Shown here piece by piece: positions 1 through 10,612 of a stretch of 64,000 bases of DNA. The stretch's first letter is position 1. Each line of letters starts with the position of its first letter. A program made the position numbers and the translations under genes. Below the pieces are notes generated by a model that was given only the letters and a program-made list of their open reading frames with translations, was not told the origin of the DNA and did no database searches. Source of the stretch: Pogona vitticeps (taxonomy: Eukaryota; Chordata; Lepidosauria; Squamata; Agamidae); contig NC_135787.1 in NCBI RefSeq assembly GCF_051106095.1, forward strand, positions 159,844,001-159,908,000. Reading direction: 5' to 3'.

Positions 1-11
1 CTGTTCCCTAT

Positions 12-502
<491 letters not shown>

Positions 503-528
503 TTTTCCCTTCGATATTTTGACCCAAA

Positions 529-544
529 GGCTCTTTTAAGAGCC
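529..544 (+). promoter_or_regulatory. Histone mRNA 3' stem-loop (H2B)
   Basis: GGCTCTTTTAAGAGCC is the canonical 6-bp stem with a 4-nt loop of replication-dependent histone mRNAs, 27 bp past the stop codon and preceded by a CCAAA context. It is bound by SLBP and directs cleavage without polyadenylation. A purine-rich stretch at 558-567 may be the U7 snRNA site, but it is a weak match. Confidence 0.93.
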
Positions 545-568
545 AACCATCTCTTCAGTAAAAGAGCT

Positions 569-1360
569 CTCCTCACAAATTCTTAAATGTTAACATTAAA
601 TACGACTTTGGTTTTCCATCAACCTTTGAAAACGAATATAGTTTTTTCCCGTGGTTCTTTAAACAAGCACTAAGTGAACTAAATAAAGAATGTAAACAAG
701 GGAAAAATCTCAGAACTCATCCATTTCAAATGATTTTTACAGTTCGTTGGCCAAATAACATCCGTCGATTTCAAATACATGTGCAAACTTGTAGAACAGT
801 AGGATTTTCGGGTAGGGCGTCGGGTCTTTACCGTCAACCGCTGAAAACGTTTTGAAATACCCGCTTTCTACAATTATTGGTCAGTCCAAGGAAGTTCCTC
901 AATAAATTTCACCCAATAGCTACCGTTTAAGGGCTGAGTTCATTCGCTTGTATTGTTAGTACAGTATTCAGTTTTCAGTAGGCGTGTATCTTGAATATTT
1001 AAAATTCACTGCTAATTGTTCGCGAAGGGGACAGAATACTCTTTTAAGTCCCCTCATAGAATAAAAACTATGAAATGGCTTAAAACATATTTGGATACAT
1101 GACAAACCCACGGTCTATTTTATATTTTCAGCATGCTTGTTGAAAAGCATGGGATGGCGACATACATTAAATAATAACAAATAATTTGCTACTTTTAATA
1201 GAATAAAAATTGAGGCGCCTTGATTTTTATTTGCTGAGTTTTGCTAATTTAAAATTTAATAAAGCGCTTAGCTTTGCTTTTTCACAGGACGCTTATGTAA
1301 TACGGAGAAAGTACGCGCCAAAGAGGCAGGCGATTTTTCTCATAGGAACGCGGGCCTTTT
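569..1360. other. Histone intergenic spacer
   Basis: AT-rich spacer between the H2B and H3 genes. I see no third histone ORF. An inverted CCAAT (ATTGG near 886-890) and a CCCAATAG near 912-919 could be remnants of another histone promoter, but no coding sequence goes with them. Confidence 0.5.
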
Positions 1361-1368
1361 CAAACTAT

Positions 1369-1480
1369 CCAATGAAGCTTCGGATTTCCTAGCGTGAGCG
1401 AATCAGAAGCTTCAACCGCTCCAATGAGGACCGTCGTTTTTCTAGCAGCAGCCAATCAAAAGCTAGGGGTCGCATATAAA
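1369..1480 (+). promoter_or_regulatory. H3 promoter: three CCAAT boxes and TATA
   Basis: CCAAT boxes at 1369-1373, 1421-1425 and 1452-1456 are followed by an ATATAAA element at 1474-1480, with the ATG 57 bp further on. Repeated CCAAT boxes ahead of a TATA box are typical of vertebrate H3 genes. Confidence 0.85.
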
Positions 1481-1500
1481 TTTCCTCGCCAGGCGCATAG

Positions 1501-1947
<447 letters not shown>

Positions 1948-2009
1948 ATCCCTGCTCATCTGGCTTCCGTCCCATTCCTCCGCCGCCCAGCCCTACAACG
2001 AAACCCAAA

Positions 2010-2050
2010 GGCTCTTTTAAGAGCCACTACATGATCACTCGAAAGAACTG
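2010..2050 (+). promoter_or_regulatory. Histone 3' stem-loop and downstream element (H3)
   Basis: GGCTCTTTTAAGAGCC at 2010-2025 is identical to the H2B stem-loop. A purine-rich CGAAAGAACTG at 2040-2050, about 15 nt downstream, fits the U7 snRNA-binding histone downstream element. Confidence 0.93.
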
Positions 2051-2379
2051 AAGTTTACGTTTTTTTGTGTGCAATATTTTTTCTAGTCTTTATTGGTGTT
2101 TGCTTCTGAGCGTGCTTTGCTGTGCAATCCTATACGCACGTTTAGCTGCACGTTTACGAGTATGTTATCGCGAGTTATTAAGTCCGATGCAGGGACTTTT
2201 ACAAGATGCGCAGAGGAGTCTCCCGTTCACAAGCACGCCGAGCAAGTCATTGAAACTGGTGGTGCTTATTTTCGGGCAGGGCTGCATATAATTTTGCATG
2301 TCTGTTACAGGGGGGCGGATCTGCAGGGCTTGCTGTCGGCCGAGACGATGAGTGGTGATGAGTCTTGAGAGGCACAGTA

Positions 2380-2720
2380 CCCCAAAGCTTTGGCTTCGTT
2401 CTGCCTCCGGCAAGCCTTTTCTGATTGGTAGAAAAGCCTCGCCCTGGGGAGTTTAAAACCTGGGAGGCGCGCGGCCTTTCTGCACGTCTCACTTCAGAGG
2501 AGCGATCCGCGTTGTACCAGGAGCGAGTGGGAGGAGCAGCCTTCATTGGGCTACGTGGAGGGAGGCCCTTTACCCGGGGGCCACTCCTCCCTCGGCCCTT
2601 TCCCAGTCTTCTCTCATTCCCGCTTCGCCATCGACAGCTTTGTGTGCCTGGTCAGTGGGGGTTTGGTGCTCGGGCAGGTAGTTTTAGGTCGCCTTACAGT
2701 TTCTTCTCCAAGGTACTTGC
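2380..2720 (+). promoter_or_regulatory. CpG-rich promoter-like block
   Basis: A GC- and CpG-rich stretch unlike its AT-rich flanks. It carries an inverted CCAAT (GATTGGT, 2423-2429), a TATA-like TTTAAAA (2452-2458) and a possible splice donor (CCAAG|GTACTT at 2712/2713). This could be the first exon of a non-coding or distant gene. The overlapping ORFs resemble no protein I know. The assignment rests on base composition and loose motifs only. Confidence 0.3.
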
Positions 2721-3504
2721 TTTTTTTTTTCTCTCGCTTGAGCAAATCCCTCCTTTTCTCAGCCTGTTAACATCACCACCTTGAGCGTGTATGGTTCTGT
2801 CTTTGATACAGGAGGAGCTACAATCGGAGAAATTAGTTCTCTGTGTGCTTGTCTGAATGCAGATCGGATCACTAATACATTTAGCTCAGTATTGTCAACT
2901 GTAGCCCACAGTACGTTTCCAGAGTTTCAGGCAGGCAGGTCTTAACCCTGTGTGCACACCCCAGCTATTTCCCAATTTCACATCCATGCCTAACCTTTCA
3001 TAAATCAGAGATGGGTGTGCTCATGTTACTATTGGGGTGGCAAAACACAACCCCATAGACATCCCTCATGTGTATACATCACAGTGGGTGACTACTAGAG
3101 GTCTGGAACCCATGCATGCATTCCTTCCTCCCTTTGGACTACAGAGCACCATCCTTAGCACACCCTCATTAAAAACAACACCTTAACACTTAGAAGCACA
3201 CACCCTTAGAACAGCTCCCTGCATCATCTAGGATGCCTATGGAGGCAGTTTTACCATACTTCTCCGCAGGGATGGGACTTAAAAAATTGCTTCCAGTTTT
3301 GGGGGCAAAAACTACACATCCTAAACTGAAACAGGCTTGGATGTTTTTGTTTGTTTTGTTTTTAGTTTTAAAACGGACATACATGCGCATTGCCCACTCC
3401 TGTACACACAGAGGGACTATATAAGTAAATCTCTGTGCATTTTTGTTTATGTGTATCCACATGTACAGTATGTACAATATATATGTATACATATTCGTGT
3501 ATGC
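2721..3504. other. Spacer without recognised features
   Basis: AT-rich unique-looking sequence. I see no coding exon, RNA gene or clear repeat apart from a short TATG/CATA-rich patch near 3465-3500. Confidence 0.4.
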
Positions 3505-3724
3505 ATGAGTTAGGTTTCTGGTTGCATAGCCAGAGGCTGGGAGTTGAATTCCCCACTGTGTCGTATGGGAGAAGAGCCAGCCTGTGTGGCCTTGGGCAAG
3601 CTGCACAGTCCCAGGGTATCCCTAGAAGAAGAGAACGTCAAACCACTTATGAGTACTGTACTCCCTACCTAGGAAACCCTGAAAGAGGGGCTTCTGTATG
3701 TTTGAATTGACCTGACTGCCCACA
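3505..3724 (+). mobile_element. tRNA-derived SINE, family B
   Basis: Begins with a tRNA-like head (TCTGGTTGCATAGCC, then a B-box-like GAGTTGAATTCC) and continues through a GGCCTTGGGCAAGCTGCAC body to a TTGACCTGACTGCCCACA end. The head is shared with the copy at 37,245, which has a different tail. Confidence 0.6.
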
Positions 3725-4488
3725 AGACCGATTATGTGTGCATGTGCTTAGAGTCAAGCTTGACTGAGACAGTTCAAAACAAATTTGGTCCTGTTTTATT
3801 GTGGCATGTTTTATAAGGGAAAAAAAAACCAGTGGCTATTTTGTGCTCTCAGGCAGCACTTTTTGTTTGCCAATTCTCACTCTCACGGGTTGCATGGAGC
3901 CCTCTGTTTCTCAAGTCTCAGTGTGCTTATATATATCTTTAAAAGACAGATCCCACAAGGGTCGCTTCCCTCCGGTCCGCTGCCAACTGCCACCACACCT
4001 GGTGCTTATGAAACCACAGGATGCTTGAAGCCACAGCCCACTGCCAGCTGCGTGTGTGGTGAGGACAGCAAGGGGGGGGGCTGTGTTCTGATATGTTCCT
4101 GTGATAAAGGTCAAGAGAGCTGGTGCCTGGCAGTCTTGGATAGCAGCCAGCATCTCCGACAAAGGCCGGGGCTGAGGTTGTCCTTGGGCCACACAGCTGG
4201 GTCTATAAGCCACCCACAATCTGAATTTTCCATTATCCTTATGGAATAGGTAGGAAATTAAAATGAGGACATGCTGGTCAGCACCAGCATCAAGCGTGTT
4301 GTAATTGGTGATGGTGGTGTATGTAGTGAGAACTGGCATTTATTAATCCTCATGTTCTAGGACTCTGCCTGGCACGGAAAAGATCTGATGAGGGATTGCT
4401 CTTTGCTTGTCTCCTGGTTTAGTGCCCTGGGTCTTCTCGTTCTCTGTACTCAGCCGGTGAGGACATTGTTTCCCAGGCCAAAGCTTTT

Positions 4489-4600
4489 CAATCATAGAGC
4501 TGGAAAGGGATTATGAGGCCATCGAGTCCAAACTCGTGCTCAGTGCAAGAATCCAGATAAAAGCAGATCTGACAGATACCCTTCTCCCATTGCAGACTCA
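4489..4600 (-). mobile_element. CR1 LINE 3'-end fragment
   Basis: Reads ATCATAGAGCTGGAAAGGGA followed by the GCCATCGAGTCCA and GCAGATCTGACAGATACCC blocks of the CR1 3' end, as in the longer copy at 25,931. Only the last ~110 bp are present. Confidence 0.75.
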
Positions 4601-5170
4601 GAAGATGTGTTAATGTTGAAGGGGATTGTGTGGCAGTGGAGAGTGAGGCATTAGAGAAGTCTCAAAAAGCTTGGAAGCATCAGAGCAAGAAGAGTTCGCT
4701 CCCATAAATACTAGCTATTCCCAAGTGATCATCCAGGCCCCATGCTTGGCATGCTTATGCTCCGAGTGACCGTTGGGAGGCAAACTGCAGGGGAGTGCAA
4801 AGAGGCATGGTTTGCTTTTTACCTGGTCTTTTGGATTAGTAACCAGGAGGAGAATGTGTGACCGGAAATGGGAACTGTTACTGTTTTGTGCCCCAACTTC
4901 AGAATGACCCAGTCAGATTGGCCAGTGGATTAGGGTGTTATGGGAGATGTTGTTCAGAAGAAGGAATTTCCCATCTGTGTGTGGCCCTGCTAAATGCTGA
5001 CTTGCTACTTCAAATCAGTACAGACAATGGTAAGAGTCCTAAGAGATCATGAGAAGTACCCTTCAGTAACATCTGATGGGCTATTCAATTACCCCTACTT
5101 GAACCTAGCATGCATACATTTTAAACATTTGTTTTCTCTGGACATGTCCAACTTTTTTGCTAAATCATAT

Positions 5171-6141
5171 ACAGATAGTACTCGTCGTTGTCGTTTAGTC
5201 GCTCAGTCGTGTCCGACTCTTCGTGACCCCATGGACCAGAGCACACCAGGCCCTCCTATCTTCCACTGCCTCCCGGAGTTCTGTCAATTTCATGTTGGTT
5301 GCTTCGCAGACACTGTCCAGCCATCTGTCATCCCTTTCCTAACATCAAGGTCTTTTCCAAGGAGTCTTCTCTTCTCATGAGATGGCCAAAGTACTGGAGC
5401 CTCAGCTTCAGGATTTGTCCTTCCAGTGAGCACTCAGGGTTGATTCCCTTTAGAATTGATAGGTTTGTTCTCCTTGCAGTCCAGGGGACTCTCAAGAGCC
5501 TCCTCCAGCACCACAATTCAAAGGCATCAATTCTTCGGCGGTCAGCTTTCTTTATGGTCCAGCTCTCACTTCCATACATCACAACAGGAAAAACCATAGC
5601 TCTGACTATTCGGACTTTTGTTGGCAAGGTGATGTCTCTGCTTTTTAAGATGCTGTCAAGGTTTGTCATCGCTTTCCTCCCCAGAAGCAGGTGTCTTTTA
5701 ATTTCGTGGCTGCTGTCTCCATCTGCAGTGATCATGGAGCCCAAGAAAATAAAATCTGTCACTGCCTCCATATCTTACCCTTCTATTTCCCAGGAGGTGA
5801 TGGGACCAGTGGCCATGATCTTAGTTTTTTTGATGTTGAGTTTCAGGCCGTTTTTTGCGCTCTCCTCTTTCACCCTCATTACAAGGTTCTTTAATTCCTC
5901 CTCACTTTCTGCCATCAGAGTGGTATCATCTGCATATCAGAGGTTGTTGATATTTCTTCCAGCAATCTTAATTCCGGTTTGGGATTCCTCCAGTCCAGCC
6001 TTCCGCATGATGTATTCTGCATATAAGTTAAATAAGCTGGGGGACAATATACAGCCTTGTTATACTCCTTTCCCAATTTTGAACCAATCAGTTGTTCCAT
6101 ATCCAGTTCTAACTGTTGCTTCCTGTCCCACAGATAGTACT
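5171..6141. repeat. 12-bp target-site duplication of the BovB insertion
   Basis: ACAGATAGTACT occurs at 5171-5182 and at 6130-6141 exactly at the element ends, showing target-primed reverse transcription and an intact insertion boundary on both sides. Confidence 0.9.
5183..6129 (-). mobile_element. RTE/BovB LINE, 5'-truncated
   Basis: The minus strand encodes the C-terminal part of BovB reverse transcriptase (TDFIFLGSMITADGD, PVVMYGSESWTIKKADRRRI, then HLMRREDSLEKTLMLGKG, about 5328-5771), continuing upstream as an open but interrupted remnant to about 6100. The plus-strand left end CGACTCTTCGTGACCCCATG is the typical BovB 3' tail. An ACAGATAGTACT direct repeat flanks it (5171-5182 and 6130-6141), a clean 12-bp target duplication. 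The large plus-strand ORF across this region is its antisense shadow. Confidence 0.92.
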
Positions 6142-7108
6142 ACATTTCATAATTATTTATTCATTAGGTATTATATTGTAACTCACATTTCTTCTTCAGT
6201 CCAAGGTCCCATACATAGGTTTCATTCATGTTGTTCTCACAACAACTCTGTGAAGTAGATTGAGCCTGAAAAGGTGTGTCTGGCCCAGGCTCACTAAGTG
6301 AATTTCATGGCTGAGTGAAGAGTCAAATGTTTCTCTCTGTGAACCTGTCTGACACCTCCACTACACTTCATTCAGGCCAACCACAAGAGGCACCTGTTCC
6401 AACAGGGAATCACTGGGATGCTAGTTGGGTAAGGAAGTGGAGTTAGCCAGAAAACTGCTACCTCTTAACAAGAAATCTGATGCAGACTTTCCAAACAGCA
6501 TTTTCTAATGATTCATAAAAATAAATGGTTTCTGACTAATATCTAGTCCTCATATGATGCAGTCTGATTTTCCCTAGACTTAGTATCTGATCAGCTAAAT
6601 AAATGTGGTGTTGCTTCTTTTGATCACAGAACAAAGGGAACATCTGAGCTGCATATTCAGACTTTAGAATGCAATTTGGCAGCAATCTGCAATAAAATGC
6701 ATCTATCAGTATTAAAGTGTGTACATTCCTGAAGACCAACCAGGTTGATAGAACCTGTCTGCCTGCCATCTCCTCATACCTCTGAGATGAAATAGCCTTT
6801 TTTACACCACACCCACACCTCACATGACTGGCTTGTATTCATGAGCATCACATGCTAGAAGCCCAGAACAGGAATGACTGACCCATCTTGATATGGAAAA
6901 TGCCAGCCTAACTCAATTTCAAAAAAATTTTGTATGCTGATGAGCTACATGCCTTACTAAAGAAAGAGGGCAACGTGTGGGGGTAGATGGAGAGAGCAAT
7001 GATATGTGAGGTTGACTTTGCCTCCTCCTTACCTGAAAGTTTTAAGCAGGGGAATCTGCCCCTTGGGTGAAAAAGTGGTTTCTTCGCCCTGAACTATACT
7101 GCAAAACC
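6142..7108. other. Spacer with a possible MIR-like fragment
   Basis: The 6230-6345 stretch (CAACAACTCTGTGAAGTAG, then GGCTCACTAAGTGAATTTCA) resembles the core of MIR-type SINEs. I see nothing identifiable in the rest. Confidence 0.35.
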
Positions 7109-7334
7109 CCTGCCAACCCAGCAGTTCGAAAGCATGTAAATGCAAGTAAATAAATAGGTACCACCTTGGTGGGAGGGTAAGGGCATTCTGTGTCTAGTCG
7201 CGCTGGCCATGTGATCATGGAAACTGTCTACGGACAAACGCTGGCTCTACGGCTTGAAGACAGGAATGAGCACTGCCCCCTAGAATCTGACATGACTGGA
7301 CTAAATGTCAAGGAGAACCTTTACCTTTACCTAT
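7109..7334 (+). mobile_element. Squamate tRNA SINE (family A), 5'-truncated
   Basis: Starts in the middle of the element (CCTGCCAACCCAGCAGTTCG) and runs through AAATAGGTACCACC, GGCTCTACGGCTTG and GACTAAATGTCAAGG to an ACCTTTACCTTTACC tail. It matches the full copies at 8361 and 59,059. Confidence 0.85.
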
Positions 7335-7469
7335 ACTTCAAGACATCTGGACCTTGCTGTGGAGTTGGTGGCACAGGATTTTTGGCTTATATGCAAGATG
7401 TCCCTAGGAGGTCATTGAAGATTTTGAGATCATCAGAGGAAGCTTTTCTCTCAGTCCCGCCACCTTCAC

Positions 7470-7680
7470 AGGTACATTTGATGAGTTTATGAGAATCTTC
7501 TCTGCCTCTGCTCCCAAGATGTGGAAGTCTTTCCCATGGGAGGCCAGTCCGACCCCCTTTTTGCTATCCTTCTGGAAGTGCGCAAATAACTGTTTCTTCA
7601 GGCAGGCTTTTCCTCAATAACAGGCTGCCTAAGACATGGTTTCTAAACACAGGACTGTTTGTTTTAACATTGCAAGTTGC
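7470..7680 (+). mobile_element. L2-like LINE 3' fragment
   Basis: Contains the degraded end of an L2 ORF (CTGCTCCCAAGATGTGGAAG, matching the APRLWN region, then AGGCAGGCTTTTCCTC). Short and decayed. Confidence 0.5.
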
Positions 7681-7711
7681 CTTGGGTCCTTTTGAATTGA
7701 AAAGCAGGGTA

Positions 7712-8145
7712 CTGTGGTGCCTCGCTTTACAATTGCCCTGCATTACAACGAAACCGCTTAATGACGATCTTTTTGCGATTGCAATTGTGATCGCAAAACG
7801 ATGGTCTGAATGGGGGAATTATGCTTTGCGATGATCGGTTCTGTGCTTCGGGAACCGATTCTTCACAAAATGACGTTTTTTGAACAGCTGATCGGTGGTT
7901 TCAAAATGGCCACTGGGTGATTAAAATGGCTCCCCACTGTGTTTAGGGACGGATTCCTCACTATACAGGCAGCGAAAATGGTTGCCATATGGATGATCTT
8001 CGCTGGACGGTGAGTTTTTATCCCATTGGAACGCATTGAGTGGGTTTCAATGCGTTTCAATGGGGTTTTTGTTTTCGCTTACGATGTTTTCGCTTAACGG
8101 TGATTTTCCTGGAATGGATTATTGTCGTTAAGCGAGGCACCACTG
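7712..8145. mobile_element. Tigger-like (Tc1/mariner) MITE
   Basis: About 434 bp, with inverted ends (left CTGTGGTGCCTCGCTTTAC; right complement CAGTGGTGCCTCGCTTAACG) flanked by TA. The interior is rich in CGCTTA/GCGAT motifs and has no transposase. Relatives end at 13,274 and about 47,848. Confidence 0.8.
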
Positions 8146-8360
8146 TATAAATATTTTAGACAAGATTCTCTGGAAAAGAGAATAAGGTTAGGAAAATACA
8201 AAGGCAGCAGGAAAGGAGGAAGATGAAATAGGAGATGCGTTGACTTCCTAAAGGAATACAGCAGAGCAGGGTTGTTGTGGACAAATGATTTGTCCATAGG
8301 ACACCATAGGTCAGAGCTGACATGTAAAAGTAACAGATAATTCAAGCAAGTAATAATAAA

Positions 8361-8699
8361 GGGACGTGGTGGCGCTGCGGGTTAAACCACAGAAGCCTCT
8401 GTGCTGAAAGGTCAGAAGACCAGCAGTCCTAAGATGGAATCCACACGATGGAATGAGCTCCTGTCACTTGTCCCAGCTCCTGCGAACCTAGCAGTTCAAA
8501 AGCATGTAAAAATGCGAGTAGATAAATAGGTACCACCACGGTGGGAAGGTAATGGTGTTCTGTGTCTAGTTGTGCTGGCCACATGACCATGGAAACTGTC
8601 TACAGACAAACGCTGCCTCTACGGCTTGGAAATGGGGATGAGCACTGTGCCCTAGATTTGGACATGACTGGACTAAATGTCAAGGGGAAGCTTTACCTA
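8361..8699 (+). mobile_element. Squamate tRNA SINE (family A), near full length
   Basis: A tRNA-like head (GACGTGGTGGCGCTGCGGGT and the B-box-like region near 8430), a body with AGATAAATAGGTACCACC, and a CTTTACCT tail. About 335 bp, diverged from the copy at 59,059. Confidence 0.88.
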
Positions 8700-10000
8700 A
8701 TAACAATAAGGTTAGAGGAAGGACTCTAAAAAGAGAAGTCGTCAAAGACTTCATTGAGGTATTGTTGACACAAGTTGGAACATATATTTTGGGGAGTTAT
8801 AAATCACAAATGAACTTTTCCAAACTTTGAGTGTGAAGCTGAGTCAGATCAGAAGCAATGCACACTGTTGTTGATTTGCCTGAACCTTTCCCCTCATGAA
8901 CTGAGGAACAATCTCCTTCACCATAATGTAGACGGGAAAATATCAGCTTCAACTTTGGCTGGACCCAAAGTAATACATATGAGATCACACCTCACAGTCA
9001 CCCTGCCATCTTTAGACTGTAGCTCCCAGAATTCCTCACCATGATGATGAGGACTGATGGGATTTGTGATTCGAAAACCTCTGGAGCACCACACTTCGCT
9101 GACCCTTGCTACAGAACATGCAGTGGTGGTTTCCAGTCTCTTTCAGCCGGTGCAAGACTGGACATTTCTGAAAAATGCCACCCAATGCATATTCCATTCC
9201 CCTTTCATGCCTGAGATTCTCTTACTCTAATCATAGCATTTTTAAATAGTTCTAATGATTCCGTCTTTTATTAAAATGTGTGAGAATAATAAGCTTTCAG
9301 AGGCACATAGTCCTGAACGGGAAGCAAGGAGTGAGTTTCTACCGCCTTGGTGTTGCAGTACTTCTTTTCTATTCACCCCCTTGTGACTACTGTACAGGCA
9401 AAGCCTTCTTGCATATGTGAAAGACGCCTTTGGCCAACTACATCCGTGGGTTGCAGGGTGATTTACCACTTTAGCAAGGGAAGGATAAAACGTGAAGGTA
9501 ATTTAAAAACCAAGGAGTATCACTGAGATTTGTGGACTGTGCTCAGTTTATGGAGGAAGAACTGGCTTGACATATGCCCATTATACTATCACACCTTGGG
9601 CAACTGCCTAGTCAGTTATCCTCTTTCAGCTGATTCTACATCTTAGTGTTTCACCTTCATGTTAATCAGTCCAGATGCAATGCATTTAATGACTTCTCCA
9701 TATGTATACAATTGCATATATTATGAGATCCTTTGGGATGAACAGTGTTAGTCAAAATACTTGATATTTCCTCGTTTTATTTGGCCCAGAGAGAAAAAAA
9801 AATGGTGCCATGCTGTTTTAAGATAGGACGGAGTAGAAGGCAAAGTTGAATCTACTGATGATTGGCAGGGAATTCTTTCTGACTCCCATTAATTTTAGAA
9901 AAGCAACAACGAAAAGGCTTCTCCCACCCTGAAAAGGAGGTTGTCAATATAAAGAAAGGTTGGGATAAAACCAAAGCTTGGAGACATTATGTTTTTGCAC
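8700..10000. other. Spacer with one hAT-like remnant
   Basis: The 8995-9115 stretch (AGACTGTAGCTCCCAGAATT and CCTCTGGAGCACCAC) looks like a palindromic hAT-type MITE fragment. I see no gene or other repeat in the rest. Confidence 0.4.
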
Positions 10001-10050
10001 TATAGGTCCCGGAATTCCAATTGGTGGTTCAGAACAGGAGTGGACTTCTG

Positions 10051-10058
10051 TATAAATA
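10051..10058 (+). promoter_or_regulatory. Possible TATA box of the FTP-pentraxin gene
   Basis: TATAAATA stands about 500 bp ahead of the signal-peptide exon, with a CCAAT at 10018-10022. If used, it implies a 5' leader of about 470 nt or an unseen leader intron. Speculative without transcript ends. Confidence 0.3.
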
Positions 10059-10551
10059 GCTTATGAGATGAGTTTGTGTCCTGGAAACAAAAATTTGAGC
10101 TGAGTAGTGGATGAAGATGCATCATGAAATCTGCTCACTTATCTGTCCTGTTTGTATATTTACGTTCACAAATGACTTTTGTACTGGGATCACATTCATA
10201 ACATGGATACCAATTGCTTTTCCCAATAACAATGGTCATTTTCTCTTTTGGAATTTTATTGCTATTACAACATTCTGACTGCTCCTGTGAAGTCAGTTAC
10301 ATTGTGAGCCCATTATACTCTTATCTGGCCTGATAAAAGACAGTGCTTGAGGACAGCTCCACTCATAACCACTCCAACCATAAGACAGCAAAACTTGGAG
10401 CAGTGTCTTGGCTTTCAAAGTTTTGAGGGTGAGTGTTAAGTGCAAGGCACAAGGAATTTCTCTGAAACTGCTCAATGAGGAAAGGAAGATCTGTTGGATG
10501 CTGAGACAAAGATGCTGAAAAGTCTGTAGAGCATCTAAATAGCGAACAAAC

Positions 10552-10612
10552 ATGCCACATAGCTTTGCGATTCTGGTTGCTGCTGCTCTGCATTGGTTTG
10601 TAACTTATAAAG
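10552..10612 (+). CDS. Exon 1: signal peptide (FTP-pentraxin gene)
   Basis: Encodes MPHSFAILVAAALHWFVTYK, a short hydrophobic leader. The donor is AAAG|GTAAGT, phase 1. The gene 2 leader ends with the same AAAG before its GT donor. Confidence 0.75.

Noticed and set aside
5299-6258. 319-aa plus-strand ORF
   Set aside because: Antisense shadow of the BovB reverse transcriptase encoded on the minus strand; no domain of its own.
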